A stretch of 64,000 nucleotides of DNA from CAXBDP01 sp041689935 (GTDB taxonomy: Bacteria; Bacteroidota; Bacteroidia; Cytophagales; Cyclobacteriaceae). The notes under the pieces are model-generated. The model was given only the letters and a program-made list of their open reading frames with translations, made no database searches and was not told the DNA's origin. The translations under genes were made by a program, and so were the position numbers. Positions 44,010-52,941 of the stretch are shown here, in pieces; the first letter of the stretch is position 1, and the number at the start of each line of letters is the position of its first letter. The stretch covers positions 1-64,000 of the forward strand of contig JBDNFI010000045.1 in assembly GCA_041689935.1 (NCBI GenBank), given 5' to 3'.

Positions 44010-45770
44010 TTAAACGACTTCCTTGTACTGCATTTGATATAAAGTGTTGTAAAACCCTTCCAAAGTCAATAATTCTTCGTGGGTACCACGCTCTTTTATT
44101 TCGCCTTTGTCCAGCACGATGATCTGGCTGGCATGCTGTATAGTACTTAGCCTGTGAGCGATCACAATGGAGGTTCGCCCTTTCATCAGTTTCTCTATGG
44201 CATGTTGGATCATCTCCTCCGTTTCCGAATCTACCGAAGATGTGGCCTCATCCAGTACGATGATTTTTGGATTGTAAACCATCGCACGTACGAAGGAAAT
44301 TAACTGGCGCTGACCTACCGAAAGGGTGGCTCCTCGCTCCATTACATTGTATTCGAAGCCTCCGGGCAAGCGTTCAATAAATGTTAGCGCGCCCACCAGA
44401 TCGGCTGCTTCATGCACTTGCTGCATGGTGATGTTTGGGTTTCCCAAGGTGATGTTTCGAAAAATAGTGTCTGAAAACAGAAAGACATCTTGCATTACCA
44501 CGCCGATATTTCTTCTCAATGCGCCAAGTTCATAATCCGAAATATCACGTCCGTCTAATTTTATATCACCCTGATTGATATCATAAAAGCGGCTCAATAA
44601 ATTGATAACTGATGACTTGCCTGCTCCGGTGGCACCTACAAACGCCACAATTTCTCCTGGCTTCACTTCAAAGCTAATGTCCTTGAGCACATGGTCTGCC
44701 TCGTTGTAGGCAAACCACACTTTGTCGAATTTTACATGGCCTTCAATTTTCTCAGGCACAAACGTCCCGTTATTTGGCAAATGCTCATCATTGTCCAACA
44801 ATTTAAAAATCCTTGCAGAGCTTACCACTCCCAATTGCAAAGTATTGTACCTATCGGCAATGAGGCGGATTGGACGAAAAAACAATTGGATGTACATGAT
44901 AAAAGCAATCAACACCCCAACTGTAACCTCCTCACCTATTACCGCTTTAGAACCAAACCATACCAATAAGCCAATGCCAGCGGCTTGAATCACCTCCGCT
45001 ACAGGAAAATATACGGAGTAATAAAGCACTGACTTCAAATTGGCTCTTCTATGCTCCTTATTAATTTCGTCAAATTTCTCGTGCTCTCTTTTTTCCGCAT
45101 TAAAAACCTGCACAATGGCCATTCCGGTGATGTGCTCTTGCACAAATGAGTTAAGATTTGAAACCGCATTTCGTACTTCATTAAAAGCCGCCTTGATTTT
45201 CTCTTTGAATACATACGTACTCAAAAGCAAAAGCGGGAGGGTACTCATACTAATTAGGGTCAATTTCCAATCGGTGTAAAACATCACTGCGAGGATAACC
45301 ACCAATTGAAGTAAATCACCAACCATCGCTGCCAGCCCTTCGGTAAAAACATCCGAAAGGGTTTCAACGTCCGAAACATTCCTTGTGACCAATCGGCCAA
45401 TCGGCGTGTTATCAAAAAATTTGAGGCGCAGCTTAACTAAATGCTGATACAATTTTACCCTAATATCCTTAATAATATGCTGCCCCAGCCAGCCTGACTG
45501 ATAGGTATGGAGATATTGCACATATGCTTGAAGGAGCAGAACCACGACCAATATCACAATCATCCAAACGAGTCCTTGGTAATCGCTTTTGGTTACATAA
45601 TCATCGATGGCAATTTGGATAAGCAAGGGCCTAGATGGACCCAAAATGGCTAAAGCAAAGGTCAGAAAAATCAGTATGTAGAATTTCCTTTTGTAAGGTT
45701 TTAAAAACTTGGCTAGCCGGTTTAGAACACTCCAGTCTATAATATTGCCACTGACATTCTCCTTATCCAA
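44010..45770 (-). CDS. ABC exporter, MsbA/ABCB-type half transporter
   Basis: A 586-residue fusion of six membrane spans (residues about 30-310) and a C-terminal ATPase. The nucleotide-binding domain has Walker A GATGAGKSS, signature LSVGQRQL, Walker B IIVLDEATSS and the switch His in IVIAHRLST. It works as a homodimer and could flip lipid or export a small hydrophobic substrate. It starts two bases after truA ends, in a thiolase-truA-exporter operon. The substrate cannot be read from sequence. Confidence 0.93.
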   Translation of the reverse strand: MDKENVSGNIIDWSVLNRLAKFLKPYKRKFYILIFLTFALAILGPSRPLLIQIAIDDYVTKSDYQGLVWMIVILVVVLLLQAYVQYLHTYQSGWLGQHIIKDIRVKLYQHLVKLRLKFFDNTPIGRLVTRNVSDVETLSDVFTEGLAAMVGDLLQLVVILAVMFYTDWKLTLISMSTLPLLLLSTYVFKEKIKAAFNEVRNAVSNLNSFVQEHITGMAIVQVFNAEKREHEKFDEINKEHRRANLKSVLYYSVYFPVAEVIQAAGIGLLVWFGSKAVIGEEVTVGVLIAFIMYIQLFFRPIRLIADRYNTLQLGVVSSARIFKLLDNDEHLPNNGTFVPEKIEGHVKFDKVWFAYNEADHVLKDISFEVKPGEIVAFVGATGAGKSSVINLLSRFYDINQGDIKLDGRDISDYELGALRRNIGVVMQDVFLFSDTIFRNITLGNPNITMQQVHEAADLVGALTFIERLPGGFEYNVMERGATLSVGQRQLISFVRAMVYNPKIIVLDEATSSVDSETEEMIQHAIEKLMKGRTSIVIAHRLSTIQHASQIIVLDKGEIKERGTHEELLTLEGFYNTLYQMQYKEVV

Positions 45771-45772
45771 TT

Positions 45773-46528
45773 CTAATTGTTCCTTTCAAGAAAAATAGCG
45801 GGAGGATAAACCACCCTTGTTAAAAATAAACCATTTGGTCTCGCAGCTTTACCTGCTTGGTTGCGGTCTTTGGAGGCTAACACATGCTTTATAGAGGCCG
45901 GATCCGTTTTTCCTTTGCCTACTTCTAGGCAGGTACCAACCATTGCCCTAACCATGCCATGCAAAAACCTATTTGAAGAAACATGGAAAACAAGCAAAGA
46001 GTTTTCAATTACCCATTCCGCACGGCGAATATCACAAAGGTAATTATTCACTTTGGCCTTTATACGGGTAAGTGCTTGAAAATCTTGTTTACCAACAAAA
46101 TAACTGGCAGCTACATTCATTGCAGCTATATCCAAATCAAAAGGCTCATATAAGGTTATACCTTGAGCAAAAGGATTTTGCTCATTGATGATGCGATATT
46201 CATAGGATCGCTCAGTTGCGTCAAATCGAGCATTAGCGTTATCTCTCACCAAATACATCGCCTTAGCTCGAATATCCAATGGCAATACCGCATTGAACTT
46301 ATGAAGCGCATCACTGAAGATCAATTCCCTTTCAATATCGAAATGAGCAAATTGCTGCTGAGCATGCACGCCAGTATCGGTTCGACCACTCCCATGCACT
46401 CTGATTTTTTCCTTCAAAATGATGAAAAGTGCTTCCTCGACTTTTGCCTGCACGCTCACGGCATTTTGCTGCATTTGCCAACCGTGATAGGCCGTTCCTT
46501 TGTAGGCAAGTTCTAGGAAGTACCGCAT
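45773..46528 (-). CDS. truA: tRNA pseudouridine(38-40) synthase
   Basis: A 251-residue cytoplasmic TruA, which isomerises uridines 38-40 in the anticodon stem. The start MRYFLELAYKGTAYHGWQ and catalytic Asp51 in GSGRTDTGVHA are diagnostic. Its ATG overlaps the thiolase stop by one base (TAATG), and the ABC exporter follows after two bases, so all three are one operon. Confidence 0.95.
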   Translation of the reverse strand: MRYFLELAYKGTAYHGWQMQQNAVSVQAKVEEALFIILKEKIRVHGSGRTDTGVHAQQQFAHFDIERELIFSDALHKFNAVLPLDIRAKAMYLVRDNANARFDATERSYEYRIINEQNPFAQGITLYEPFDLDIAAMNVAASYFVGKQDFQALTRIKAKVNNYLCDIRRAEWVIENSLLVFHVSSNRFLHGMVRAMVGTCLEVGKGKTDPASIKHVLASKDRNQAGKAARPNGLFLTRVVYPPAIFLERNN

Positions 46529-47727
46529 TAGGCTAAGTTTTCAAAAATAACAGCAGCGCCTTGCCCTACGCCAACACACATAGTGGATAGGCCAAATTTC
46601 ACCTTTCGGCGTTTCATTTCATGCAGTAAGGTTGCTGAAATTCTGCATCCACTTGCTCCCAGTGGATGCCCAATGGCAATGGATCCACCATTTACATTGA
46701 TGATATCTGGATTCAAACCCAAGTCTCGAATGCAGGCAATTGATTGGGCTGCAAAGGCTTCGTTCAATTCTACCAATCCAATATCGTTGATAGAAAATCC
46801 AGCTCTTTTCAAGGCTTTTTGGGTAGCCGGCACTGGGCCTATTCCCATAATATCGGGCAATACACCTGCAATTGCTACCGAAACCACTCTCGCCATCGGT
46901 TTGAGATTATACTTTTTCAATGTTTCCTCATTCACAATCAGGCAGGCAGCTGAACCATCGTTGATTCCAGATGAATTTCCTGCCGTAACTGTGCCGCCTT
47001 GGCGAAAGGCAGGTTGCAAATTGGCAAGCTTATCTAGTGACGAAAAGCGAGGGTGTTCATCTGTATCAAAAATTATTGGATCTGCTTTGCGCTGTGGAAT
47101 AGCTACAGGAATGATTTCATCTTTGAATTTCCCAGCTTTATGCGCCTCTTGATATTTTCGCTGAGAATGGAAGGCAAACTCATCTTGTTCCTCCCGCGAT
47201 ATTTTCCATTGCTCAGCCACATTTTCAGCCGTTTCGCCCATGCCATATGGGGAATACAATTTGGAAAGAGCAGGGTTTGTAAACCTCCACCCTATGGTTG
47301 TATCATACATTTCTACGGTTCTGCCATAAGCCTGATCAGACTTGGCCATTACAAATGGCGCGCGCGTCATGCTTTCCACGCCTCCCGCTATAAATGCTTC
47401 TCCATCGCCAGCTTTGATCCCACGGGTTGCATCCATGATTGCTTGTAGACCAGAAGCACATAATCTGTTTACTGTAACTCCGCCTACAGTTATAGGCATT
47501 TTGGCTAAAAGCAATGCCATTCTTGCTACATCGCGATTATCTTCTCCGGCTTGATTCGCTGCACCAAAGATCACATCTTCAGTAGCAGCTGGGTCAAAGC
47601 TTGGATTGTGGGCAAGCAAGCTCGAAATTACGTGCGCGGCCAAATCATCAGGACGTACGGAACTGAGTGTGCCGCCAAACTTGCCAACTGGTGTACGTAA
47701 GATATCGACTATATATGCTGTATTCAT
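46528..47727 (-). CDS. Acetyl-CoA C-acyltransferase (thiolase)
   Basis: A 399-residue thiolase, breaking 3-ketoacyl-CoA to acetyl-CoA plus a shortened acyl-CoA, or the reverse. The active-site Cys90 sits in VNRLCASGLQA. His is in GHPLGASGCR, and the second Cys in STMCVGVGQG near the C terminus. Length fits FadA/PcaF/AtoB-type enzymes. It is the first gene of an operon with truA and an ABC exporter, and has a good promoter upstream. No other beta-oxidation gene is adjacent. Confidence 0.93.
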   Translation of the reverse strand: MNTAYIVDILRTPVGKFGGTLSSVRPDDLAAHVISSLLAHNPSFDPAATEDVIFGAANQAGEDNRDVARMALLLAKMPITVGGVTVNRLCASGLQAIMDATRGIKAGDGEAFIAGGVESMTRAPFVMAKSDQAYGRTVEMYDTTIGWRFTNPALSKLYSPYGMGETAENVAEQWKISREEQDEFAFHSQRKYQEAHKAGKFKDEIIPVAIPQRKADPIIFDTDEHPRFSSLDKLANLQPAFRQGGTVTAGNSSGINDGSAACLIVNEETLKKYNLKPMARVVSVAIAGVLPDIMGIGPVPATQKALKRAGFSINDIGLVELNEAFAAQSIACIRDLGLNPDIINVNGGSIAIGHPLGASGCRISATLLHEMKRRKVKFGLSTMCVGVGQGAAVIFENLA

Positions 47728-47768
47728 TAAATTTTCGTTTTAGGTGCTAAATTTGGTTAAATTGCAGG

Positions 47769-47799
47769 CAAATTTATTCAGTCCTATCCATGATACAAA
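47769..47799 (-). promoter_or_regulatory. Promoter of the thiolase-truA-exporter operon
   Basis: On the minus strand TTTG (47799-47796), 19 bases, then TAAATTTG (47776-47769) match the Bacteroidota -33/-7 consensus exactly. The -33 element overlaps the first codons of the divergent DUF4293 gene. Confidence 0.7.
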
Positions 47800-48263
47800 G
47801 AATTCAAACCTTGTTTCTTCTCGGAGTTGTTATTTGCATGCTAGGCACCCTATTCGTCCCAATATGGACTAAATCTGATGTTGAAAGCAATAAAATGATG
47901 GAACTCACCGCCTTCTCATTAAATACTTACCAGGGCGGACAAGAAACAGAATCTAAAACTACTATCTATTTGGCAATACTTGCCATTGCAGGAGCAGCTT
48001 CTGCAGCCTATTCTATTTTGCGATTCAAAAACCGCTTTGTACAAATTAAGCTGGGAGCGCTTTCGTCCTTTTTGATGGCAGCGTTTTTACTTTCTGGCCT
48101 ATATGTTACGAGTCAAGCAGAAAAAATAATTGACCCTAGCGCACAAGGAGAATATGTATTGGGGTATTACTTCACCGCTGCGGCTCTTGTTTTCAACTTA
48201 CTTGCCAATAGGTTTATTCGACGAGACGATCGTTTAGTCAAATCGGTTGACAGATTAAGATAA
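47790..48263 (+). CDS. DUF4293 inner-membrane protein
   Basis: A 157-residue protein with four predicted membrane spans (near 6-25, 55-75, 88-110 and 122-145) and the N-terminal MIQRIQTLFLL, typical of the Bacteroidota-specific DUF4293 family of unknown function. It is convergent with dps across a terminator and divergent from the thiolase operon. Its ATG lies within the opposing promoter. Confidence 0.85.
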   Translation: MIQRIQTLFLLGVVICMLGTLFVPIWTKSDVESNKMMELTAFSLNTYQGGQETESKTTIYLAILAIAGAASAAYSILRFKNRFVQIKLGALSSFLMAAFLLSGLYVTSQAEKIIDPSAQGEYVLGYYFTAAALVFNLLANRFIRRDDRLVKSVDRLR

Positions 48264-48264
48264 A

Positions 48265-48290
48265 AAAAAGGGCTTTTGCAAGCCCTTTTT
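48265..48290. terminator. Bidirectional terminator between DUF4293 and dps
   Basis: AAAAAGGGCTT / AAGCCCTTTTT with loop TTGC; serves both convergent genes. Confidence 0.85.
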
Positions 48291-48307
48291 CACTTTAAAA
48301 TTATTTC

Positions 48308-48790
48308 TCAGCCCATAAAAGAGTTATACATCCAGACAAGCTTTTCTTGCTCGCGAATGTAATCGCTCATTAGCGCATTCGTTCCTTCATCGTCTGCCTC
48401 TGCCGAAAACTCAAGTAACTCTCGCTGTTTCAAAAGAATGATCTGTAGCGCGGCCAATATTCCATTTACACATTCGTTTCCATCTGCCACATCTTTCAAT
48501 TCCTTTACACTGGATTTTTCAATATATACTGAATATGAATGTGTGGGACGGTGACCGAGTGTAAGGATTCTTTCAGCCAATTCATCAATTTTCAATTGAA
48601 GATCGTTGTAAAGTTCTTCAAATTTTACGTGCAGCTCAAAGAACTTCTGCCCGCGAATATTCCAGTGGTACCCTCTTACGTTCATGTAAAATATAGAGTA
48701 ATTTGCTAATAGATCATTAAGCTTTTCTGCTAATAAATTTGATTTGTCAGTATCTAAACCGATGGATGTTAATTGTTTTTTAGTAGTCAT
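48308..48790 (-). CDS. dps: Dps-family ferritin-like protein
   Basis: A 160-residue Dps/miniferritin that stores iron and protects DNA under oxidative stress. The ferroxidase residues His42, His54, Glu58, Asp69 and Glu73 have the spacing of the known Dps site, in which the partner subunit shares the metals. It begins six bases after the upstream arylesterase gene ends, so the two probably form one operon. No long N-terminal DNA-binding tail is seen. Confidence 0.92.
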   Translation of the reverse strand: MTTKKQLTSIGLDTDKSNLLAEKLNDLLANYSIFYMNVRGYHWNIRGQKFFELHVKFEELYNDLQLKIDELAERILTLGHRPTHSYSVYIEKSSVKELKDVADGNECVNGILAALQIILLKQRELLEFSAEADDEGTNALMSDYIREQEKLVWMYNSFMG

Positions 48791-48796
48791 AAATTA

Positions 48797-49504
48797 TCAA
48801 TTTGTTTTAATATTATCTTTCAACGTATACCAAACATTGTCTGCAACAATTTGGTGCCCGTCAGCAGTTGGGTGAATGCCATCGGGCAAGTTCAGTGTTG
48901 GGTCTCCACCTACACCTTCTAGCAGAAACTCGATAAGCGGCAGTTTATTTTTTATGGCCAATTCAGGGTAAAGATTTCGAAAAGCATCTGAGTAATCTGC
49001 ACCCATATTTGGGGGAACTTGCATGCCAGCTAATACGATAGTTACCTCTGGTTTTGCGGCCTTCACTTTATCGATGATGGATTGCAGATTAATTGTCGTT
49101 TGCACTGGATCAATTCCTCGCAAGCCATCATTTGCGCCCAGTTCTAAAACGAAAATATCCATTGGTTGTTTCAAAATCCAATCTACTCGTGAATTCCCAC
49201 TGGCGGTAGTTTCTCCACTTACACCCGCATTTACCGTATTATAATTGTAACCAAGCGAATCAAGATACCTTTGAATAATGGCAGGGAAAGCTTCTTCGGG
49301 CTCCAAACCATAGCCAGCAGTGAGGCTATTGCCAAAAAACACGATCACCTGCTTATCCTCACTATTTTGCTGGGAGACTGCCTGCTCCTCATTTTCAACT
49401 TGTTTGCTTTCATTCTCATCATTTGGCTTATTTTCACAGGCTACATTTACCATCAATATGAACAGCAACACCGCTCCCGTGAAGCTTCTAAATAGTTTTA
49501 CCAT
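48797..49504 (-). CDS. tesA: TesA-like SGNH arylesterase/lysophospholipase lipoprotein
   Basis: A 235-residue lipoprotein with Cys23 in the lipobox VNVAC and a Glu/Asn-rich linker, then a GDSL/SGNH hydrolase domain. Nucleophile Ser60 in FFGNSLTAGYG, block II SGETTASG, Asn125 in LGANDGLRG, and Asp208/His211 in PDGIHP complete the SGNH set. It cleaves esters or thioesters at the envelope. It stands head to head with ybbA-ybbP-like genes, as E. coli tesA does, and is followed by dps. Confidence 0.9.
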   Translation of the reverse strand: MVKLFRSFTGAVLLFILMVNVACENKPNDENESKQVENEEQAVSQQNSEDKQVIVFFGNSLTAGYGLEPEEAFPAIIQRYLDSLGYNYNTVNAGVSGETTASGNSRVDWILKQPMDIFVLELGANDGLRGIDPVQTTINLQSIIDKVKAAKPEVTIVLAGMQVPPNMGADYSDAFRNLYPELAIKNKLPLIEFLLEGVGGDPTLNLPDGIHPTADGHQIVADNVWYTLKDNIKTN

Positions 49505-49600
49505 TGTTTAATAATTTCGTAATTGAATTGACACTTTCTGCAATATATAAACCATTTCAAGGGATGAATCGTTTTGCCTTGGAATTCCTCAGACAATAAT

Positions 49601-50296
49601 ATGATATTAGAAGCAATAAATCTGACTAAAACATACCCTACTGCGACGGGAAAATTGACCGTTTTAGATGCTGTAAACTTCAGCTTAGAAAAAGGCGAAA
49701 CGCTCGCGATCGTTGGGCCATCTGGTAGCGGCAAAACTACCCTGCTTGGCTTATGCGCAGGCCTCGATCGTTCAAGTTCTGGTTCGCTCATTCTGAAAGG
49801 AATTAATCTTGACAGTTTGAATGAAGATGAAAGAGCAGCTATACGCAATAAATTTGTAGGTTTTGTTTTTCAGAATTTCCAGCTGATCCCAACGCTCACT
49901 GCATTGGAGAATGTGATGGTTCCTCTTGAACTCCGAGGAGATAAAAATGCCTACAAAGTAGCAGTAGAATGGCTGGGCAGAGTAGGCTTGGCAGACAGAA
50001 AAAATCATTACCCAACCCAACTGTCTGGTGGCGAGCAACAAAGGGTTGCAGTAGCAAGAGCCTTTTCGAACAATCCCGATATACTTTTTGCTGATGAGCC
50101 GACTGGCAACCTCGACGAAGAGACAGGTAATATGATCGAAGACATGCTTTTCACCATCAATCGTGAAGTGGGCACTACCTTGGTGTTAGTGACGCACGAC
50201 TTGGATTTGGCGAAGAAAACCCAAAGAATGATTCGCTTAAAAGGCGGGAAAATAGTAGAACAGAAAAGCTTTAAGGAAGCAATAAGCGAGGTTTAA
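49601..50296 (+). CDS. ABC transporter ATPase, YbbA/LolD type
   Basis: The start at 49601 (ATG ATA TTA GAA) is preferred over an upstream TTG. It gives a 231-residue MacB/LolD-like ATPase with Walker A GPSGSGKTT (residues 39-47), signature LSGGEQQR, Walker B DILFADEPTGNLD and the switch His in LVLVTHDLD. With the adjacent large permease it makes a YbbAP-like ABC system that works with the divergent TesA-like esterase. The permease ATG follows after four bases. Confidence 0.93.
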   Translation: MILEAINLTKTYPTATGKLTVLDAVNFSLEKGETLAIVGPSGSGKTTLLGLCAGLDRSSSGSLILKGINLDSLNEDERAAIRNKFVGFVFQNFQLIPTLTALENVMVPLELRGDKNAYKVAVEWLGRVGLADRKNHYPTQLSGGEQQRVAVARAFSNNPDILFADEPTGNLDEETGNMIEDMLFTINREVGTTLVLVTHDLDLAKKTQRMIRLKGGKIVEQKSFKEAISEV

Positions 50297-50300
50297 AGCT

Positions 50301-52832
50301 ATGGAAAATAATAAAGTGAATTGGTCATGGCTATGGAAAATGGCATGGCGTGATACGCGAAAAAATCGCTCAAGATTACTCTTATTCATCTCATCTATTG
50401 TATTAGGAATTGCTGCCATTGTTGCAATTAATTCGTTTGGAGATAATCTTACAAGGGAAATTAATAACCAAGCTAAAGAATTATTAGGCGCTGATTTATC
50501 TATCGAAGCGCGTGATGATACTAGCTCGATCCAAATCTCCATGCCTATTCTTGATTCGGCAAAAGTAGCTGTTTTTGCCTCAATGGCAAGTTTTAGCAGC
50601 AATGATGGAGCAAGGCTTACGCAAATAAGAGCTATTAGAGGTGCATATCCTTTTTATGGCCCATTAGCCGTACAACCACTGGAAGCGCGGGAGGAATTTT
50701 TCACTGGCCAAAAAGCACTTGTGGACAGAACGTTGATGATGCAGTATGATGCAAAAATCGGTGATTCTGTAAACGTGGGTGCTCTTAGCTTCGAAATTGT
50801 GGGAATACTAGACGGCATTCCAGGGCAATCGGGTATTGTAGCTAGTGTAGCTCCTGCGGTGATTATCCCATGGGATTACCTGGAAGGCACTAAATTGGTG
50901 CGGCGAGGGAGCCGTGTAGAGTATACGAGCTATTATCAACTAGCTGATGGCACCGATCCAGATAAATGGGTAGAAGAAAATGCAGATGCGCTGCGAGATA
51001 AAGTGCTCAGAGCGGATACGGTAGAAGAAAGAAAAGAAAGTACGAATAGGGCTTTTGGTAACTTAAATAAATTTTTAGGCTTGGTTGCTTTTGTAGCCTT
51101 GCTCTTAGGGTGCGTAGGTGTGGCTAGCTCCGTATTTATTTACATCAGAGAGAAAATAACCACAGTAGCTATTTTACGTTGTCTGGGTGTTTCTGGCTTG
51201 CAAGCATTCTTGATTTATGTGATCCAAATAGGCCTTATGGGCTTTATTGGGTCTATCATAGGAGCATTGATGGGTATCGGCGTGCAGCAACTCCTCCCGC
51301 TGGTTTTAAAGGATTTCCTTCCCATAGCAGTCGATACTTCTTTATCCTATCCAAGCATCTTTTTTGGTATCGGCACGGGACTAATTGTTTCCATATTATT
51401 TGCTTTGCCTCCATTGATTCAAATTAGAAATGCATCTCCTTTATTAACCATTCGTGCCGAGTCCTCTGCTACATCAGTAGAGAAAGATTGGCTCAATTGG
51501 GTGGTTTATGCATTGATAATTGGGTTCATTTTTTTGTTTGCATACAACCAAATAGGAGCATGGCGAGAAGCATTTTTCTTTACATTGGCTCTTCTGGTAG
51601 CAATCGGAATTATTGCCTTGATTTCCAAGCTTGTTATGTGGTTAGTTCGCAGATTTTTCCCAGTTTCTTGGGGATTTGTATGGAGACAAAGCCTTGCCAA
51701 TCTGTACCGCCCGCATAACCAAACATTGGTATTATTGGCCACTATTGGCTTGGGTACGGCGCTGGTGAGCACAGTTTTCTATGTGCAAGATCTATTGGTT
51801 TCGGAGGTGGCATTAAGTAGCAAAGATGAAAGACCAAACCTGCTGCTATTTGATATCCAAAACAATCAAGTGGAAAGCATCAAACAATTGATGGAGGAGA
51901 GCGAATTGGAAGTTTTGCAATCAGATCCGGTGGTAAATATGCGCCTATTGCAGATAAAAGATGTCACTCGACAAATGGCGCGGGAGGATAGCACCATTCG
52001 CATGCGCGATGGCATATTCACTCGTGAGTATAGAGTGTCCTATAGAGCAGCCCTTTCCGACACGGAAAGCATCGTCAAAGGTGAATGGATTAGTTTTGCA
52101 AATCCAGGCGAGGCTATTCCTATATCAATAGAGGAGGGCTTTGCTAACTCCATGAAGGTAGATGTAGGTGATAGTTTAGTATTTGATGTGCAGGGCGTAC
52201 CTATGCTTTGTCAAGTAGCCAGTTTCAGAAAAGTGGACTGGAACCGTGTATCGTCTAATTTCTTAGTAACTTTCCCAGCGGGAGTATTAGAAAATGCGCC
52301 ACAGTTTCACATCATCACTACGCGTGTGCCAAGTCCTATGGTTTCGGCCAAATTCCAACAAGCAGTGGTGCGTAATTTCCCTACCGTTTCAATTGTAGAT
52401 TTGGGACAAATATTGGCGACGGTTGAGGAAGTATTGTCAAAAATTGCCTTTGTGATTCGATTTATGGCTCTATTTAGCATCCTTACAGGCTTGGTGGTAT
52501 TGATGGGCTCAGTTACCTTATCAAAATTTCAACGACTAAAAGAAAGTGTATTATTGAGGACATTAGGGAGTAGCCAAAAGCAGATCCTGATCATTACCCT
52601 TTTTGAATATTTCATTCTGGGTAGTTTGGCATCACTCACCGGGATTCTTCTTGCTTTTGCCTCGACAGCGATTCTTGCCAAGTATAGTTTTGATGCCGTA
52701 TTCCAGCCGGCAAGTTTACCGGTAGTGATTACCTATCTTCTAATAACTTCCCTTACCATGTTTATTGGATATTGGAACAGTCGCGGGGTGATAGGAAGAC
52801 CTCCTTTAGAAATCCTTAGAGCTGAAGTTTAG
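50301..52832 (+). CDS. YbbP-like FtsX-family ABC permease
   Basis: An 843-residue inner-membrane permease with an N-terminal membrane span (about 28-50), a large periplasmic part, and clusters of spans at about 255-440 and 470-500 and near the C terminus (about 710-835), as in the duplicated FtsX/MacB_PCD architecture. The YbbAP complex in E. coli has been linked to export or extraction of hydrophobic compounds from the membrane with TesA. The gene carries three GCGGGAGG words. Confidence 0.92.
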   Translation: MENNKVNWSWLWKMAWRDTRKNRSRLLLFISSIVLGIAAIVAINSFGDNLTREINNQAKELLGADLSIEARDDTSSIQISMPILDSAKVAVFASMASFSSNDGARLTQIRAIRGAYPFYGPLAVQPLEAREEFFTGQKALVDRTLMMQYDAKIGDSVNVGALSFEIVGILDGIPGQSGIVASVAPAVIIPWDYLEGTKLVRRGSRVEYTSYYQLADGTDPDKWVEENADALRDKVLRADTVEERKESTNRAFGNLNKFLGLVAFVALLLGCVGVASSVFIYIREKITTVAILRCLGVSGLQAFLIYVIQIGLMGFIGSIIGALMGIGVQQLLPLVLKDFLPIAVDTSLSYPSIFFGIGTGLIVSILFALPPLIQIRNASPLLTIRAESSATSVEKDWLNWVVYALIIGFIFLFAYNQIGAWREAFFFTLALLVAIGIIALISKLVMWLVRRFFPVSWGFVWRQSLANLYRPHNQTLVLLATIGLGTALVSTVFYVQDLLVSEVALSSKDERPNLLLFDIQNNQVESIKQLMEESELEVLQSDPVVNMRLLQIKDVTRQMAREDSTIRMRDGIFTREYRVSYRAALSDTESIVKGEWISFANPGEAIPISIEEGFANSMKVDVGDSLVFDVQGVPMLCQVASFRKVDWNRVSSNFLVTFPAGVLENAPQFHIITTRVPSPMVSAKFQQAVVRNFPTVSIVDLGQILATVEEVLSKIAFVIRFMALFSILTGLVVLMGSVTLSKFQRLKESVLLRTLGSSQKQILIITLFEYFILGSLASLTGILLAFASTAILAKYSFDAVFQPASLPVVITYLLITSLTMFIGYWNSRGVIGRPPLEILRAEV

Positions 52833-52941
52833 TAGGGTAACTTACCAAACTTAAAAGCATGTCGCCAAGAAGGTAAAAGTGATATTTTATTAGGCTCGTA
52901 TTTCCTATATTGAAATTTACATCAAGTCAACACTATACGGT

